The notes below the pieces were generated by a model that saw only the letters and a list, made by a program, of their open reading frames with translations, was not told where the DNA came from and searched no databases. Below, piece by piece: positions 23,301 to 54,708 of a stretch of DNA of 64,000 bases. The stretch's first letter is position 1; each line of letters begins with the position of its first letter. The position numbers and the translations under genes were made by a program. This DNA comes from Syngnathus acus (lineage: Eukaryota > Chordata > Actinopteri > Syngnathiformes > Syngnathidae). Location: the NCBI RefSeq assembly GCF_901709675.1, contig NC_051101.1, positions 7,212,501 to 7,276,500 of the forward strand, given 5' to 3'.

Positions 23301-26300
23301 CAAAGATATCTTTTTTACAGAATAGTCACTTTTGACGTTTGCTATATGAATGAATGTTTCCTCAGATTCATATTCCATGTATAATATATATTTATTGTTT
23401 ATTTCCACAACTGTTGTTTTACCTGTAAGGCAGAACAAATTGGGACGTGTGTGGCACGGATGTCTTTTAATTAGCATTATTATTATAATTATCATTATTA
23501 TTGTTTAATACTTTTTGGTCTTGTTTTGTTTCTATTAAGACAGCACAAATTATTCAGAGGCTAGATCCAATATTTCACTTTGACTGTTCAACAATCACTG
23601 ACCCTTGCCCAGATTTAGAGCACTATTGTTCTCGGCAAAAAGGCTGTGGAACTAAGTGATGATAAGATGCAGGGAGCTTGCATTGCAGGCCGGATGAATA
23701 TTACTACCGTTAATGTTCCTGGTTCAGGTTCTAACCATCGAGGAAAGGATCTAACAGTCGGGAATGTGTGGGAGTTGACCATCTTATCAAGGGAAAGGAC
23801 AGAGGAAATATAGCATTGGCATAGGTGGACTCCGTGATTAATGTAATGTCAGCCTTACAGCCACACATCCCACTCTCATACCTCACCCAGGAGAAAATCA
23901 GATTTGGCAAAGAAAGAAAAACAAGGTAATGAATAATCTGGTGTGAACAAGGCAGTTAGATGAATCTCAAATCCCCCTTTACTATTTTCCATCTGAAAAT
24001 GTTTTGAAGACATTCCAGCTCTGTGGAAAATGTGTGGTAAGTGAATAAACAGACACTGATTCAATTCCAGAGTCATATAAGCTTGAACATGATCCTTGGA
24101 GGGGCTTGGGAGGGGGATCTGTGGGCCCGGGGCCTATTAGAGGGCTCCTGAGTAGGCTACACTTTTTGGTACACTCAATAAACAGTTTGTTAGGTCGGAC
24201 GGAGTCTATCTTACCAGTTTAACAAGTGCAACAGGTATTAAGTCTTCTAGTCAGGAGGCAACCTATTTTCCAACTGCTCTTACCACACCTGTTAACACAA
24301 ATCATATTTTCAAGGAGCACATTGATGAGTTTTCCAGCTTTGAGGCAGCCAGTGAATTTGCCTGTGGTTTCAGCCCATTGTGCTATAAATTTAAATGACT
24401 TGGATGGCACTTCCCGACAGGTGTTAGAGAAAATGATGTTTACGCTGTTCAGATATTTTCACACAAGCACCGTGACCAAAGGATATTTTCAGAGTGCCAA
24501 CGGCTCTTGCGCCGTTTTGACTAACTTGCCAAAACTTGATTTAAGACCGGATTGGTGTAAAATGACTGGTACGGTTGTAAATTCTAGTGCTGCACTCTGT
24601 CTTATTTAAAAAAAGGGAGGCAAAAGCTGGATGAATGGAAGATTGTGATTGCCATGAACAACCCTGATCTGAAACTGAGTGGTTCTTTGTGTTCGTAGTT
24701 CGTGCATTTGGTACCACTACACCCTCGTTTGATGATCGACTCTGTGGTCCCTGAAGTGAAGACAGAGGCAAAACTGTCCATGCCTTCATCGTTATGGCGG
24801 CCATAAGGTGATCTGCAACTCACTTGGATTGCTGCCTGTGGGACCCAAATCTGGATAAGAGGGTAAAAAATGAATGGATGGACGGTTCACACTGGCTTCC
24901 TAGTAAACTGGCACATCAGAAGTACTAGAGCAGCTTTTCTTCACCTGCATCTTTCACATTGAAGTGTGATATTACTGTGTTCGAAGTAGCTCTTGTGGCA
25001 ATCACACATTGAGATAATTAGATGTATGATGATGTCAGTGTGACAACAAATGGCGCTTGGCTGTGAGTCATGGTTGTCAAATTTCATACACCACATAGAC
25101 ACCCACAGCCACGGGTGGCATTACGCCTCTACTTTGTGTGGACATCCCGTGTGGACTAGCCTTGCACACTCCCCACCTCGATCCCATGACCACATTCCTA
25201 TTGATTGAGAGTCGAGTACACGTGCCAAGTAGGCTATAAGCTTTGGCTTTCAAACTGCACACTCGCACAGCTAAGCTATTTGGCATTCATTATACTCGGC
25301 TGATGGCAAATTCATACGCAGTACAGCAAGCTGCAGCAGGAAAGTAAATCAATTATCGCCGACAGACAGACTGACTGACTGACTCACTGATGCAGTGTAG
25401 TATAGTTAAAAACATGTAATGCTACATTTGACATAGTTTGGTAAATTGCGTAAACAAGAACACTAATGTCAATTGTCTCCTTGCTGCCTTCTGAAAAAAA
25501 CCTTATCCTTAAATCACAAATGTTCTTGGACCACATGGACGCATTAGCAATGACAAACGTGTTATTTTCCAAACATCCTAATTAATGGTTATTAAATTGA
25601 TTTAATGTTTTAGATGGTAGCCAAGACGATTCAGCTTCTTGAAATATTTCAATGCAATTCATTTAACCTCTTCATTTTCTTTGACACATGTTAAAGTCCA
25701 AAAACAACACACAGTACTGCGGATAAGTTGATTTCTCCAACCACTCTCAGAGTTAATTTATTTATTCATTACATCATCCAACCATTCTATCAGACCATTA
25801 CACAGATGATACAACGTATAAAGTAATATCAGACTACTTGAGGGTTGGTATTGTCATCACAAACAGTTTGTGTCCACCTGAGCAAAATACAGTCTCTGTT
25901 AATGAACACATCTCCTCTTATGTGAATCCCTTGGGAGGACATTTCAGTAATTGGATCGTATTAGTGCTGATAAACTAAGCGAATCCCCATCACACCATAC
26001 ATAACCGACAAGCTCATGTGTTGCGGTGTCTTGATTTACTACGACTGAAAATGGATGGTTCTAATCACCACAGTATGGGAAAGTGCTTTACAGATCCAGA
26101 CTGGGGAAAGTACTTTCATTATTGGTGGGAAATGTGTCTGAAAATGGAAATTTCAGGAACATAGTGGGGTGAGTGGGCCACGGTTATCAGATTGCAGAAG
26201 AAAATCAAACAGGACTTATCATCCGTGGGTTGCATATCAAACGCTATGGGAAAATGACTAAACTGAGTTCAAAAACCTGGAAAGTATGGTGAGCAGAGCA

Positions 26301-29300
26301 GGCTTTCCATGTTCGATTGGATTTCATGGTTTTCAACATGCTATGTTCATCACAGGCAAAATGAGAGAAAAAATGAGGGAAAGAGATACAAGTCACTTTT
26401 TCCACTCTCTCATTACGTTGACCTCAGCTTGAGTGAACTAGGGGCCTGTAATGTAAAACAAGATTAGAGTAAAACAGCTGGGACGTTAATAATATCTGGG
26501 AGGGTTTTTGAGGAGTGAAGGACACCATTGGCTCTGTTCCCTAAAAGTAAATGAATAAATCAATGGGAACATTTTTTTCTGTAAAACTGTGCCATTAATG
26601 TCGCACAAAACTTTAGTGGTTGAGTCACCATCATGCACCTTCACTATTTTCAAAGTGTGATGATGACCACAGAACTAGGAACTAAAAGAATGTCTGTCAT
26701 CCTCCTCAGCATAACACAGCAGTGAAGTAGGGCTATCATAATAAAGTACAAAAACAGACACAAAACTTGTAGATGGCCATATCAGGCAACTTGTGTGGCC
26801 CTGTAATGAGCAGTGACGGAGAGGCACAACCCAAATTGACACACTCATATCTGCTCATTTGACAGTTGACTCCTGACTACCATGAGCAGCTAACCTCAGC
26901 TCTGGTGTCTGGACTTTGTTTCCTCAGCCTGAACTTGCTTGCTCATTTCATGACAACTAGCGGTCATCTCCTGGCCCAAGGTTGCGTCATATCTGACCGC
27001 CATAGTGGAACAGAGATAGCGGTTTAAGGAGCAGTGACTCTATTTCTCACTGAGCAACTTTCATTGTTGACAGCTTGGGTCAATGCATCCTTATTGAGGT
27101 TACAATGTTTTTATATATATTATATATATTATTACATATTATACAATTTAATTTCATTAATACTTTTACTGGTGACATTGATAATTACACAGTTCTAAAT
27201 CAATTTATAGTCACGGGATTTTGAGAATTACATGAAAGTTGAATACCTTTGAGTATTGACAGCTGCCTTTTATTTCTGAAGTGTGGGAAATACAGGGCAG
27301 AGGAGATTCTGCTGTAGAGTTTATATTTCTATTTTCCTACTGAGGCAATGTGTAACAAGGAGTACTGTGTGGAAATGGTGTGGGTGGGCCATGGGACAGT
27401 GCTTTAACCCCAGGCTAAATCTACTATAAACTTCATGTGCATGAGTTCAAGGATGAGAACATGCAGATTAAGTAACCACTATTCTATGTAGGGTCACTGA
27501 CCCCGTGCAACCTTAGATCTGTGTGTGCAAAATCTCACTAACGATAATAACTGATCGTAATTAGGAGGAAATCTGGGCTAAAGCAGAGCCAGAGATCCTC
27601 AATGGTGCCCGAAGGTGTATGGAGGGATTGGAATAATGTCAAGGAGGATTATACTCTGCACTTGGGGCTCATAGAATTTGTCAGAGATCTGGTATTGACA
27701 TCATGGGATGCTGGCAAACACATTTATTGCTAATCGCAGGATGCTTCTAAAAGATTTTGAACTGTGCAGGCAGAACAACTCGCATTTGTCTGTCACACAT
27801 TCATACTTCTGGAAACAACGAGCAATCATTTGAGTGCACCAGGAGCAAGTAAAGTCAGCTTGTGAATATTTTTTTGATTGCTGTATTACATGAATATGTT
27901 ATATTACAATCAACAAATAATGCTGTCATGCTGTAGCTATGAACGAATGAATCAATGATTTATTTCGAACAGACAACAGAAACAGACAAAAATTTAACTT
28001 AAGCTCATAAGTTCAACCAATCAGCTCCTACAGCAATTTTTGTGCCTGTGTTTGTTGACTGCCCAATGTCATGTGAATCTTTTCCTCATCTTACTTTGTA
28101 CACACTATATATTGTTTTTTATTTACTTTATTAGCAGCTCACAAATGTGTTTCAATCATGTATTTTGGTGTTAGTTGTGACATTTGCTACTGGCAGGAAT
28201 CTGTGTGCTACTTTTGGTTGTAACTAACAGCATCGGACGGCACTTGTATTAAAATCTTATTTGAGTTGGAATTGAAGATGGACTTCTACATTTAGCAGTA
28301 AATCTATCCACCACTCTGACCACAATACTTCAACTTTCCAGCAGAATGGTTCGAACACACACAGCTAACTCCTCTCGTCATACCTTATTGACATTCTGTG
28401 GTAGGAAACTGTCTGCATTTTATTCAGGTCATGGTGCGAATATTTTTCAATGGAAAATGGAATGCAACAAATGAAATACTTTTAAATAGAAGTTTAACCC
28501 TCGTGAGGATGAGCAGTTCGGAAGCTACATTGTAAAATTCCATTGGAGTTTTTGTGAATTTGTACAGCAGATTCGCATTTCAAATTTAACATAATTTTTG
28601 TGATCACCTTTGCTAATTAGTTATAGACATTGTTTGCTGAAATAGAATCGTGAATGATTTAGAACTTCACAGAAAGTCACAGACCCATCATGCAAGTCTT
28701 GATTTTATGCCAACATTTGAGGATTAAATATTTGAAGAATTTTTTTCTCTCCATTTAAGAATTGTTTATTTTTTTTTATAATTCACCCAAAAAGTGCATA
28801 TTTTTCTTTTAATGAACTGCCTTTTTTTCTTATATGGCTTGCACATGCACACGGAGTGCTCTAACACAAACTGATCCTACACTAAGGCAATGGTAGAGAA
28901 ATCTCTGTGAAAACTTTTTGGGGTCCAGCGCTATTGACTGTCTACTGCCATACAATATGACAGAATTGGTGAAACTATGCATGTCTGAAAGCAGAGTATT
29001 GCACTGTCAAAATAAAAACCTGGCGCCTGAGTGATTTTTGTAGCACCTTCAAATATGTATACGCTCAAATGTCTCAAAGCAACCAACTGTTGCTTTGAAA
29101 CTATTTCAGTGTTATTTGGCTAAAGCTACATGAGAGCAAGAGTGGAATGAACAATGCTGAACGATCCCCTTGTGGCCTGAACCCCCTTATTGAATGGCGC
29201 ATTGTCCCTCAAGATGACCTTGATTTACAGCCAGGAAATCCAACTGTCCTTGTCCATCAGCCTGACAAGTTTATCTGTAGCTGAAGCCTGCGAACTAACA

Positions 29301-32300
29301 GAGGAGTATAGGCTTACAAGTGGGGTTTTCAGAAAACTGATATAATGCTCGTGTGGTGTGGCTCAGCTTAAAGGTATTTACACTGAAATGTAATCGCGAC
29401 ACTTTTTTCTTTGCCCCCATTTTTCATGAGCTGAAGACCTTCGACTTTTTCCATGTAAAAGAGAATACGTTGGATTTGTCGAGCCAGAGCCTTCTGAATC
29501 GGTGTCAAACTCCACCCAATTCATAGATGTCTCGATCCAGAATGCTGACATCAGCAAACTGCTCCCCCACGTGATGCCACAATATTTGCAATCTGCCCTG
29601 CACAGTGAAAACATGCATTAATCCATGATGAAAAGACCTGCTCTAAGTCACTGTCTGACAATTTGTCAAGAAATTCTTTGGTTATGCAGAGCGAATATGG
29701 CAGCAGATGTTTGGGTGGCTGCTCTCAGATGATCTTGGAGGTGAACCTGCTGGGAGTGGAGGTCCTGAGCTCGATGTAAAGACTGCATCCCTGGACATTC
29801 TGTCATTGCCCACTTGAGAGGGAGAAATTCCAAATTCATCGAAACTATCCCATACAAATACCAAAATGGTGAACTGAATAAGATGTTGTGTGTCAGCAGG
29901 AAAAGCTCAATCAAGTCAAGCAAACAGTGGCTTCTTTGCAGACTTCCTTTTGGATTTTTCTTAGCACAATGGCAGTCGGCCAGCCTTGTACAAACGATCG
30001 GTGTTTCCGTCACAGACAACCGATAAAAAACATGATCAACATATTCGTCACAGAGTACTGCTGCATTAAACAAATCATTAGGTGCACACTGGTTTATTTA
30101 TCCTGTAAGGGGCTTCGCCGCCAAGAATGTTGACTCCCCCATCCTGCAGAATACATAACCCATAATAGTGAGCTAATAGAGTAAGGTCGACCTCGCTGAT
30201 TAGCGAGATGCAGTCTGGGCCTTCAAGGACCTTCCAATAAAAATTGGGCATTGTGAAGATAGGTGCTAGATGGCTTGCTTTATTGACTGAGGAAATTATT
30301 TACTTGGCATTTCCAGAGCGTACAGCAAGCTTATCTTACAAACAGGAGCAAAGAAGGGAGTTTTTTTTTTCTTTCCATCTATAAATAATCAGCATCATGT
30401 TGTATTTTAATTATTTATGTTTTTATCCTGTTATTAAAAAAATGAGAACTGTATGTATTGTATGTATGAAATATATTGGGGTTTTTTGGTATTCATCCCA
30501 AATATGTGAAATACCTGCCCCCCCCTCCATCCCCACAGCATGCTTGAAAAACATTATATGTATATATTATTGTCTTGTGCTGAAAAAGCTCATAAAAACA
30601 CATACGAATGAGTTTCCTGCCTCAAGTAGAAATGTTCCCCACACCGTACCACAATGGCTTCCTGACCGGCAAGCATTCCGCTGTTTTGCCTGTTTATCAG
30701 TGAAAGCGGGATAAAGAAAGAGCGGAAGGGCTGGAGGAAAGCAGGGTATAGGAGCGGTAGACAAGGGCTGATTAAAAACAAAAATAGTGAACTAATGGAG
30801 GACGTTGACTCTATAGGTATGGCGGTAAAGCGAAAGACAATAAACTGAAATGGTTATTGACTTGCCACCGATGGAAAATATTCTTTTATATCCCCGAAGT
30901 CATGATGATGAGTGTCTTAAAATACTTTCAGACTAGTGTCAGTTGACTCAACTAAGACATACTTGATTAATTCCTCACCTTGTTTCAAAGATAACTTTCC
31001 ATATTGCACTTTGTCCCGCATTTCTGACGTCCTGAAAGAAAAGGTGATTTAAAGTTAGCACAGAAGATTTCTTCCCTTTCGAAGATAAACATGGAAACTA
31101 TGAATACAAGATGAACTCTTAACTGCAGATTTATGTACGATCATTTACTCTTCCGTAAACCATGCCACTATATTCGTCATACTTGTATGGTTAAGCAACT
31201 GATTACAACTTCCAGCATTGGCATCTAGTTTTGATTTGTGAGCTCGAGTCATCAAGTTGGTCTTAACTGCATTTTCAATCGAGGATTGGCAGGGGAAAAA
31301 ATGCATGCCTGTTCATATTGAGGTTGGAATGATGGAGGCCAATAAAAAGGCTTAACTGAACTGCAAACTGTGTCTTCACATTTTCTGCTTATTTGTGTGC
31401 AAAATGTGTAGAGAGGAAAATATAGCAGTGGTCCAGTGCTAATAGTCCTGTGTGCATTTCTTATGTACCAGGTCAAAAAACCTGGATGCATTTCACAAAT
31501 ACACAATGCACTGGAAATAATCGCACAACAGTGAATTCCTTGAAACATAAATAATTTATTTACCACTAGGGTACCACAGTATACTGCATTACAGTACAGT
31601 ATAGTGGGTCGTAATCACATTTCAAAAAAAAAAATTAAAAAAAAAACACGAATAAAACAACAACAGCTCCATCATGACAAAGAAAGAAATCTTTTTTTTC
31701 CCCTGCTAGTCAGGCTGTCTACTGGCATTGCCCAACCAGGCTGATAATCCAGACTCTTTTTTTGATGAAGGCGGAGGAGGGTGTTTAACTAACCAAAATA
31801 TAAAGAGAACTGTTTTTCAACGTACTAAAAATAAAACATCATCAGTGCAATTTGTTTTAAAAGCTAATGACAGGCAGATGTTGTGGCAGAAATACAAAAT
31901 GCCCATGATGATATTATTGTAAGCTTGAATAAAGTGGAATACTTGATTTCACCATTGAGTGAGCGAAACATTTTGAAATGTTTTTGAGATCTTATAAGAT
32001 TTCAAAGGCTTCCTCTTCTAGTAAGCAACATTGGACTGTCATCATTTGTCCAAAGACCTCGTCATAAAACCAGTTTCTCCGATGAAAGATTTTTCTAAAC
32101 CACTGTGGGCTAAACACATGATGAGTGTATGACATGACACCCAGTATTCATCCGCATGTATAAAATGTTTTTTTAGTTTCTCCATGCGTGGAAAGCTTTT
32201 TCATTTTAACCACAAATCACAGGTTCAATTGTGATTGAGTCAAACGCAGTATGATAAGTGGAAGATAAATAGTAGATTTTTGTCACGGGAGAAAGATATG

Positions 32301-34817
32301 TTTTCAGATTGGCTTCCTCAACAGAGTTCCCTAGAATTGATCCTGCCAGAAACCCTTGAGCTTTATTCCAGAAGGTAGGCAAAGAGAGACTTACCAAAGT
32401 TGTCCCGATTCAGTTTTTGGCCATTTGAGTGCTTGGTTGAAAAATAATATGTTGTGTGGCACACCTTTTCATGTTGGATGTGCTTAACAAATCTATTAGA
32501 CAACAAGATGAAACTATTTTTTTGGTGCTTTAATGCAGAGATTTTCAATTTCATTGCTTTACCATCTTCAACAAAAATGAGGACTTTTGAACTGAATTCA
32601 CTTTTTTTAGATACATATTTGAGCTGTCTTTCCAGGTTTGTCCGACTCTTTCTGTTTAGGCAGACAGATAAATAACTATAATTTTGGGAAGAATTTCAGT
32701 AGCTTCCTCCACCTTTTAACAATTTAACAAATGCTGCAGCACGGCCAATGTCAAATGTCGAGATGCATCGTAATAATTGCTTTAATGCCCATGTTGTCAA
32801 CATGCTCACTACAGTAAGTGGTCGGAAAGATTGAAGCTACAGCAACTCAATGTCATTAGCCTTTTAGTACGATGCACTTGAGCTCCAAAGGTCATTTGGG
32901 CTTGTCAGAAAATCAACAATCTTGAAGCTGCTAGAATAGCCACTGCAGGAATCAGATTGCAGCGCTTGCAAACGGAATTGTACTCCCAAATAATGTTTTA
33001 ATGACAGATGCATAGAGTAAACTATTTTGAAAGAAAAAAAAAAAGGTTTGGAAATCAACCTGTATAAGCTGACAGCAGTTATTTCCAAAACTAGTAACAT
33101 TTTAAAACAAAAATAATCTTTAATAGAGCACCTGAAAGATACAAAAGGTTGAAGGGGGCGCATACCCACAATGCAAGGTCAGTGAATTGTCCACTGTCAA
33201 ATATATTCTAAGCACCTAAGCAAAAACATCTTAAATAGCAAAACAATGAATACATTAAAAATACAAAGGATACAAAACAAAGACAAATACAAATGAGGAT
33301 ATGACGTGACTGAATAAGGGAGAGAGCAAAAAGATGGGTGGGGATTGAGGGTGGATCTGTGTAATCATTTCACATATAAAAACTTATCACATAAACTTCC
33401 AGTGTTTGCCTTAATCGGTCTCATGTGACAAGTGTGTGAGGTGATTCATGTTGACTGGGCCTTCTATAGAAGGCGAATGAAAAAAAAGGGTATTTCCACT
33501 TGCACATTGTGACGACGGAAATCAACATTTTGTCCTTACATTACTAAAATGAAGACACATTAAATCCATGTTTCATTTTAACAATATTTTTTTTCTACCC
33601 GGGTTTTCCTGATTCGTTTATTCAATCACCTCTCGGTATTTGTACTATGGTTAATATTAATACAACATAATGTCATTGATTCCTGCAAATGAAACAGCTC
33701 TGTGTTCAATTTGCAATACCCACACTTCACACTGAATGAATAAATTGAGACAAGATGAATTTTGGGTGAGATTTTTCTCATGTGAAATGTGTGCCTTGGC
33801 CCACTGAAGGTTGGGAAACACTGTCTATGGTGTCATCTATTGATAAATAATAGCACATGTAGCGACAAGTCAGCAGTCTGTCATTTGTAACTGTCACGTT
33901 TTGTCAATCAAGCAAATTTGACCTTTACTGAACATACAACAATTCTCTAAAACTAAATGAGTAAATAAGGGGTAGACCAAAAATGTGTACTTTTTTAGTT
34001 TGAGAGAAAAAGACTCAGTGAACTTCTTTTGTGCCAAGCACAGGTTCATCACAATGCGCAAACTAACTCTGCACATAGGTGGAGTTTTCTTTCTTACGGT
34101 ATTTTCGTTTAGGGACGCAGTTAGAAATGGGCAGTTTGTGCCGTTGTGGGTGTGGACAACTTGCTTCCTGGCCAATGGACCCGGCCTCTTTTTCCCTTTA
34201 AATCAGCGCAGGAGAGGCGCACAATATACATGGCTGGAGTCCATTCAGGATCCGGACATATGGAAAGTGCTTTTATAAGCAACTGCCAGATCAGTTTTTA
34301 AATCTGAGCGTAGGCACGCTGTCTACTATAACAGAGCCCTGAGTATTAGTCAATCTCACTAAAACTGGATCTTCATTAGTTCCACTATGTTTCCATCATC
34401 GTAATGTATAGCAAACATACCATACAAAACATTTACCTGCAATGCTCTGTCTCGTATAATTATCATTTTACGGTTGTCAATGTCGATAAGAAAATCAAAG
34501 GATTTCTTCTTCTTCTAGCCTTTTTTGTTTAGTTAGTGTAGTTGCATGCGAACAATACACCAGCCCAAATAACTGCAGTGTTACCCTTGCTTGATTGGAT
34601 ATGACAGGTTGAATCTTGACATCTGATAGCCGACAGGGGGCCGATGCTTGGAAAGCCGAGCAGGGCACTACAAACCGTGGGCACGCTTCAACTTTGCCGT
34701 CTGTTAAACAGCACGGGAAAAAAACAAATACGAGGCACATGGTGTCAAAGTCTTTATGAAATCAATGGTCCGTGTCGTGTATTTCTAAGAGCATTGCAGT
34801 GCCATTTTGGAATGAGG
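20322..34817. other. Gene-poor intergenic region between lyplal1 and tgfb2
   Basis: About 14.5 kb without a supported gene. A dispersed-repeat fragment is present near 20984-21095 (tccggatgccctttctaaca, then ccaggcttggggtcgg) and a SINE-like tail near 24848-24886. An AT-dinucleotide patch lies near 27110-27145. The stretch 25573-29377 has no open frame of 60 codons. The rest is ordinary single-copy-looking sequence that may hold tgfb2 distal regulatory DNA, which cannot be judged without alignment. Confidence 0.45.
20984..21095 (+). repeat. Dispersed fish repeat fragment
   Basis: The phrase tccggatgccctttctaaca followed by ccaggcttggggtcgg and cactagccagaaattgaaacc resembles a widespread fish dispersed repeat. 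I cannot name the family with confidence. Confidence 0.35.
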
Positions 34818-34823
34818 TTTATT
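34818..34823 (-). promoter_or_regulatory. Candidate tgfb2 polyadenylation signal
   Basis: Minus-strand AATAAA lies about 140 bases after the tgfb2 stop. Vertebrate tgfb2 3' UTRs are often long, so other distal signals (for example plus TTTATT near 33618) may be used instead. Confidence 0.35.
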
Positions 34824-34962
34824 TGTTCAGTACCTCTAATCTTGAACACATGACACTAGACCGTGCTGAGTGAAAATAGAAGAGATAGCATGGTTGCAAT
34901 TAGTGTGTGTGTGTGCATTATTGTGCGAAGGAAGGCGGGTGTGGCTCGTGCTGGCTTGGTTT

Positions 34963-51919
<16,957 letters not shown>

Positions 51920-52712
51920 CTTTTCCTCGAGGGCTGAAACTGCACTAATAAAAGGGAGCATTCACTATGGTGTCTTAAAAGACACCAATAATACACATTT
52001 TAGGGACACAAATCTAAAGCTTCCGACCGCATTTGCGCGCATAAGTCAACTGCTTCTCAAATATTTTAAATACTTTTCATGAATAAAAAGCGGCTGGTTG
52101 TTTGCTTTAGTTGAGAATTCATTCGATGATTTAGGCGTAATAAGTCCGTTACTCGGTGGGAAATGATCAACATTCATTTAACGGTGCTGGCACATCTAGC
52201 GTGCGTAAAAGTGCAGCCAAGTGTTGGCTGGATGTGTGTTTGCCCCCATTAAACTGGTCAAAAGTATGTAACTACAAACAAAAATGAAAACCACGTTATA
52301 GTTGGTGGACTGTACTGTTTACCCGCGGGACTCAAGCACACCTTAACCGCATCAGAGCGCTCGGTTCATCGCAGCTTCCAAAACCCGTTTCAGGCGCAAT
52401 TCAGCAACGTCCACCCAGCTCCAAAATAAAAAGAAGAAAACAAAAAAACACTCCCTAATGTAGAATCCCAACTTATTTGGTTGAAATGTTCTTTTTGCAC
52501 AGGTCTGGTCCCACAGTTCAGGTTGAAGGTGAGTCCTCAATAAAATCCACCCACACGCGCGATGTTGACGACGAAACTGTTACACCTTCCAGTGTGGTAA
52601 TAAGAAACAACTCCTCCTGTGCTATTTAGCGTCTAGTTGCACGTCCTCCACACACATCTACGCTCGTCTCTAACGCGTGCCAGGCAGCGGACCTCTGTGG
52701 CCACTTGAATGA

Positions 52713-52720
52713 TATTTATA
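52713..52720 (-). promoter_or_regulatory. TATA box of tgfb2
   Basis: Minus-strand TATAAATA lies about 795 bases upstream of the ATG, in a G/C-rich setting (gggggcga next to it). Human TGFB2 also has a TATA-containing promoter. Transcription would start near 52680-52690. Confidence 0.6.
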
Positions 52721-52834
52721 AGGGGGCGATTATACCCCCTCCCCTCTCACCCCGCGCTTCTGTCCAACTCTGTGGTCGTCAGTGGGGAAGCAGAGGCGAT
52801 TTATTTTTATATATATAGGAGTGTGCATCAACCG

Positions 52835-52842
52835 TGACGTTA
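52835..52842 (-). promoter_or_regulatory. CRE/ATF-like site upstream of the tgfb2 TATA box
   Basis: Minus-strand TAACGTCA differs by one base from the CRE consensus TGACGTCA. A CRE/ATF site near the TATA box is a known feature of mammalian TGFB2 promoters. Here it is about 115 bases upstream of TATA, further than I recall for human, so the match is suggestive. Confidence 0.5.
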
Positions 52843-54702
52843 CTTTGAGGTTCGAATTGAGGTCTGCGCGCAGGTTTCAGCAAGATTGTTCTGAAATCGC
52901 ATCAAGTGGCAACATTCTTTCTTGCATTGATTTGTTGAATTCATTATTATGGGGGCACTTTTGACCTTGTAGAGTTGATTTTTTCGGGACAAGGGTTAGA
53001 TTTAAAAAGTGATTAAGATGATAAAAGGAAACTGTAATATTTGATGTTGTCATGCATAGTTGGTTGGAGTTGTTTGTATCAGATGCAGGGCTGGCGCTAT
53101 AGCCCCCACGCAAAAATATAACATTTAAGATCCTCCAGCATTTTATGTGATATTCTGAAATATATATTATTTTCTCAGCCCGCCTTTGTATTGGAGAGAA
53201 ACCCTGAAGCTGTGCCTGGATCTACAGTATGAAATGATAAAGATGCTCATTTCTAAATGTCAAACATAAGATGCTCTGTCATGTGATGTTCTCAAATCTG
53301 ACGCACATTTCATATTGCGATGTAACAGTGTAATGATGAGTTTACATAATACCACCTTCATACCTGGCTGCATTACAGAAAAGAACTATAATGTCAAAGT
53401 CAACAGGTAAGCAGAGCTGCAGCTATAATCATGTATTAGAATTTTAGCTAATAGGGTTATCAACATTAGCTTCTGAAACACATACATACTCTTAATATTT
53501 GCAAGTGGACAGTGGGAAAGTTGTTGCTTGAGGAATTTAGTTGGACTGTTCCTGAGAATCTCTCAATCAACTGAGCTCTTATTAGTTCAATGAAGTCATT
53601 GTCTGAGTAGGCAGATTGGGGATGGTGACTGAGGCGTCACCAGGTCCTACATCCTTGGATTGTTTCAACATTCCGGGATAAAAGGTGGCATACCAGAATG
53701 GCAGGCCAAAGTGTTGCCATGACAGACTCATATCGAGCACGGCGCCGACAGCCTGACTCGTCGCTTTCCTCCCTCCTCTGTTGATAACGCAAAGTGCAAA
53801 TATTTCCTCAGGTTGTGACGACAACGAAGGCCAGACACAGGAAGCTCAAATATAAAACGAGTCAGCAAAAATGTTAGTGCCACATCACCACATCAGGTTA
53901 CTACTGGCAGCCTGCTGGAGTTCATTGCGGTACTTTGGATGTTATTTATCATTGTCATCTATTTACGCATTACAAGTAACTATAAAAATTGCAATTCACA
54001 ACAAAAGATATATAAGGCACTCAGGAAATAATACTCATATTTATAACCGCAACAAAAAAAGAAATGTGTATTTTACTGTCTCCTTATGTTGTCATTTGTA
54101 TTCATTATTTACCTATTCACATTTGTTTAGACTGTTTAAGATGAATATATTCTACCAACACCCCTTAAAATACTTTTTGGTTTTGTTATTGAACTTCATT
54201 TGGTTACTTTGGATGTTTTTCATTTTTTTAGTTTTCTATTTTGGGGTGCTGTGGGATTATTCTAAACAATCCCAAAATATTTTTTTTATAGATTACATTT
54301 ATGGATAATGAGTTCGGTAAATTTGTGATCGTCTTTCCCAGATTTCTTTCTTTCTTGTAACGTGAGCGGATTTGACATTCAGTGAACAAAAGTTGTCCCT
54401 GAAACAAAGGACAGCAAACACTTAAGATGCAGTGAGCCGGAAGAAACACTGACTTGGTGCTTCCATAAATCATGAGCAAAGTAAATAAGCCACACTGATA
54501 CGTTGCAGTATAGTAGGGGAACAGCTTTTGATTTCCGTGGCACTGTACAAAGGGTGATATTTACACAGGGTACATAAAAAAAAAAAAGGTACAAAACATG
54601 GTCATAAACAACCTTTGAATATTTGAGCTGAACAAAGCAGCCTTGTGGTTAACTGGTACATAGTCCAGCTAAAGAAACATTGTATCAGTCCTCTTTTGAA
54701 AG

Positions 54703-54708
54703 TTTATT
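54703..54708 (-). promoter_or_regulatory. Polyadenylation signal of rrp15
   Basis: Minus-strand AATAAA lies about 255 bases after the rrp15 stop and is the nearest clear candidate. Confidence 0.5.

Larger units (their letters stand above)
51920..54702. other. tgfb2 5' leader, promoter and spacer to rrp15
   Basis: About 51920-52690 is probably the tgfb2 5' UTR, inferred from the TATA box at 52713-52720. It contains a five-codon upstream ORF at 52352-52369 on the minus strand (ATG then four codons and TGA). Above the promoter the DNA is AT-rich up to the rrp15 3' end, with no gene supported. Confidence 0.5.

Noticed and set aside
29666-30073. 135-codon minus-strand frame in the intergenic region
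   Set aside because: Composition and lack of motifs look random; no start context or splice evidence.
33985-34278. 97-codon plus-strand frame below tgfb2
   Set aside because: No recognisable motif, no splice partner, and it overlaps a minus-strand frame of similar length in possible tgfb2 3' UTR.
51920-51961. Upstream in-frame ATG of tgfb2
   Set aside because: Poor start context (T at -3), and the extra 14 residues would precede a normal signal peptide that aligns with the human start.
52352-52540. 62-codon frame in the tgfb2 5' leader
   Set aside because: It opens at a TTG rather than an ATG; only a five-codon ATG frame within it could be translated.
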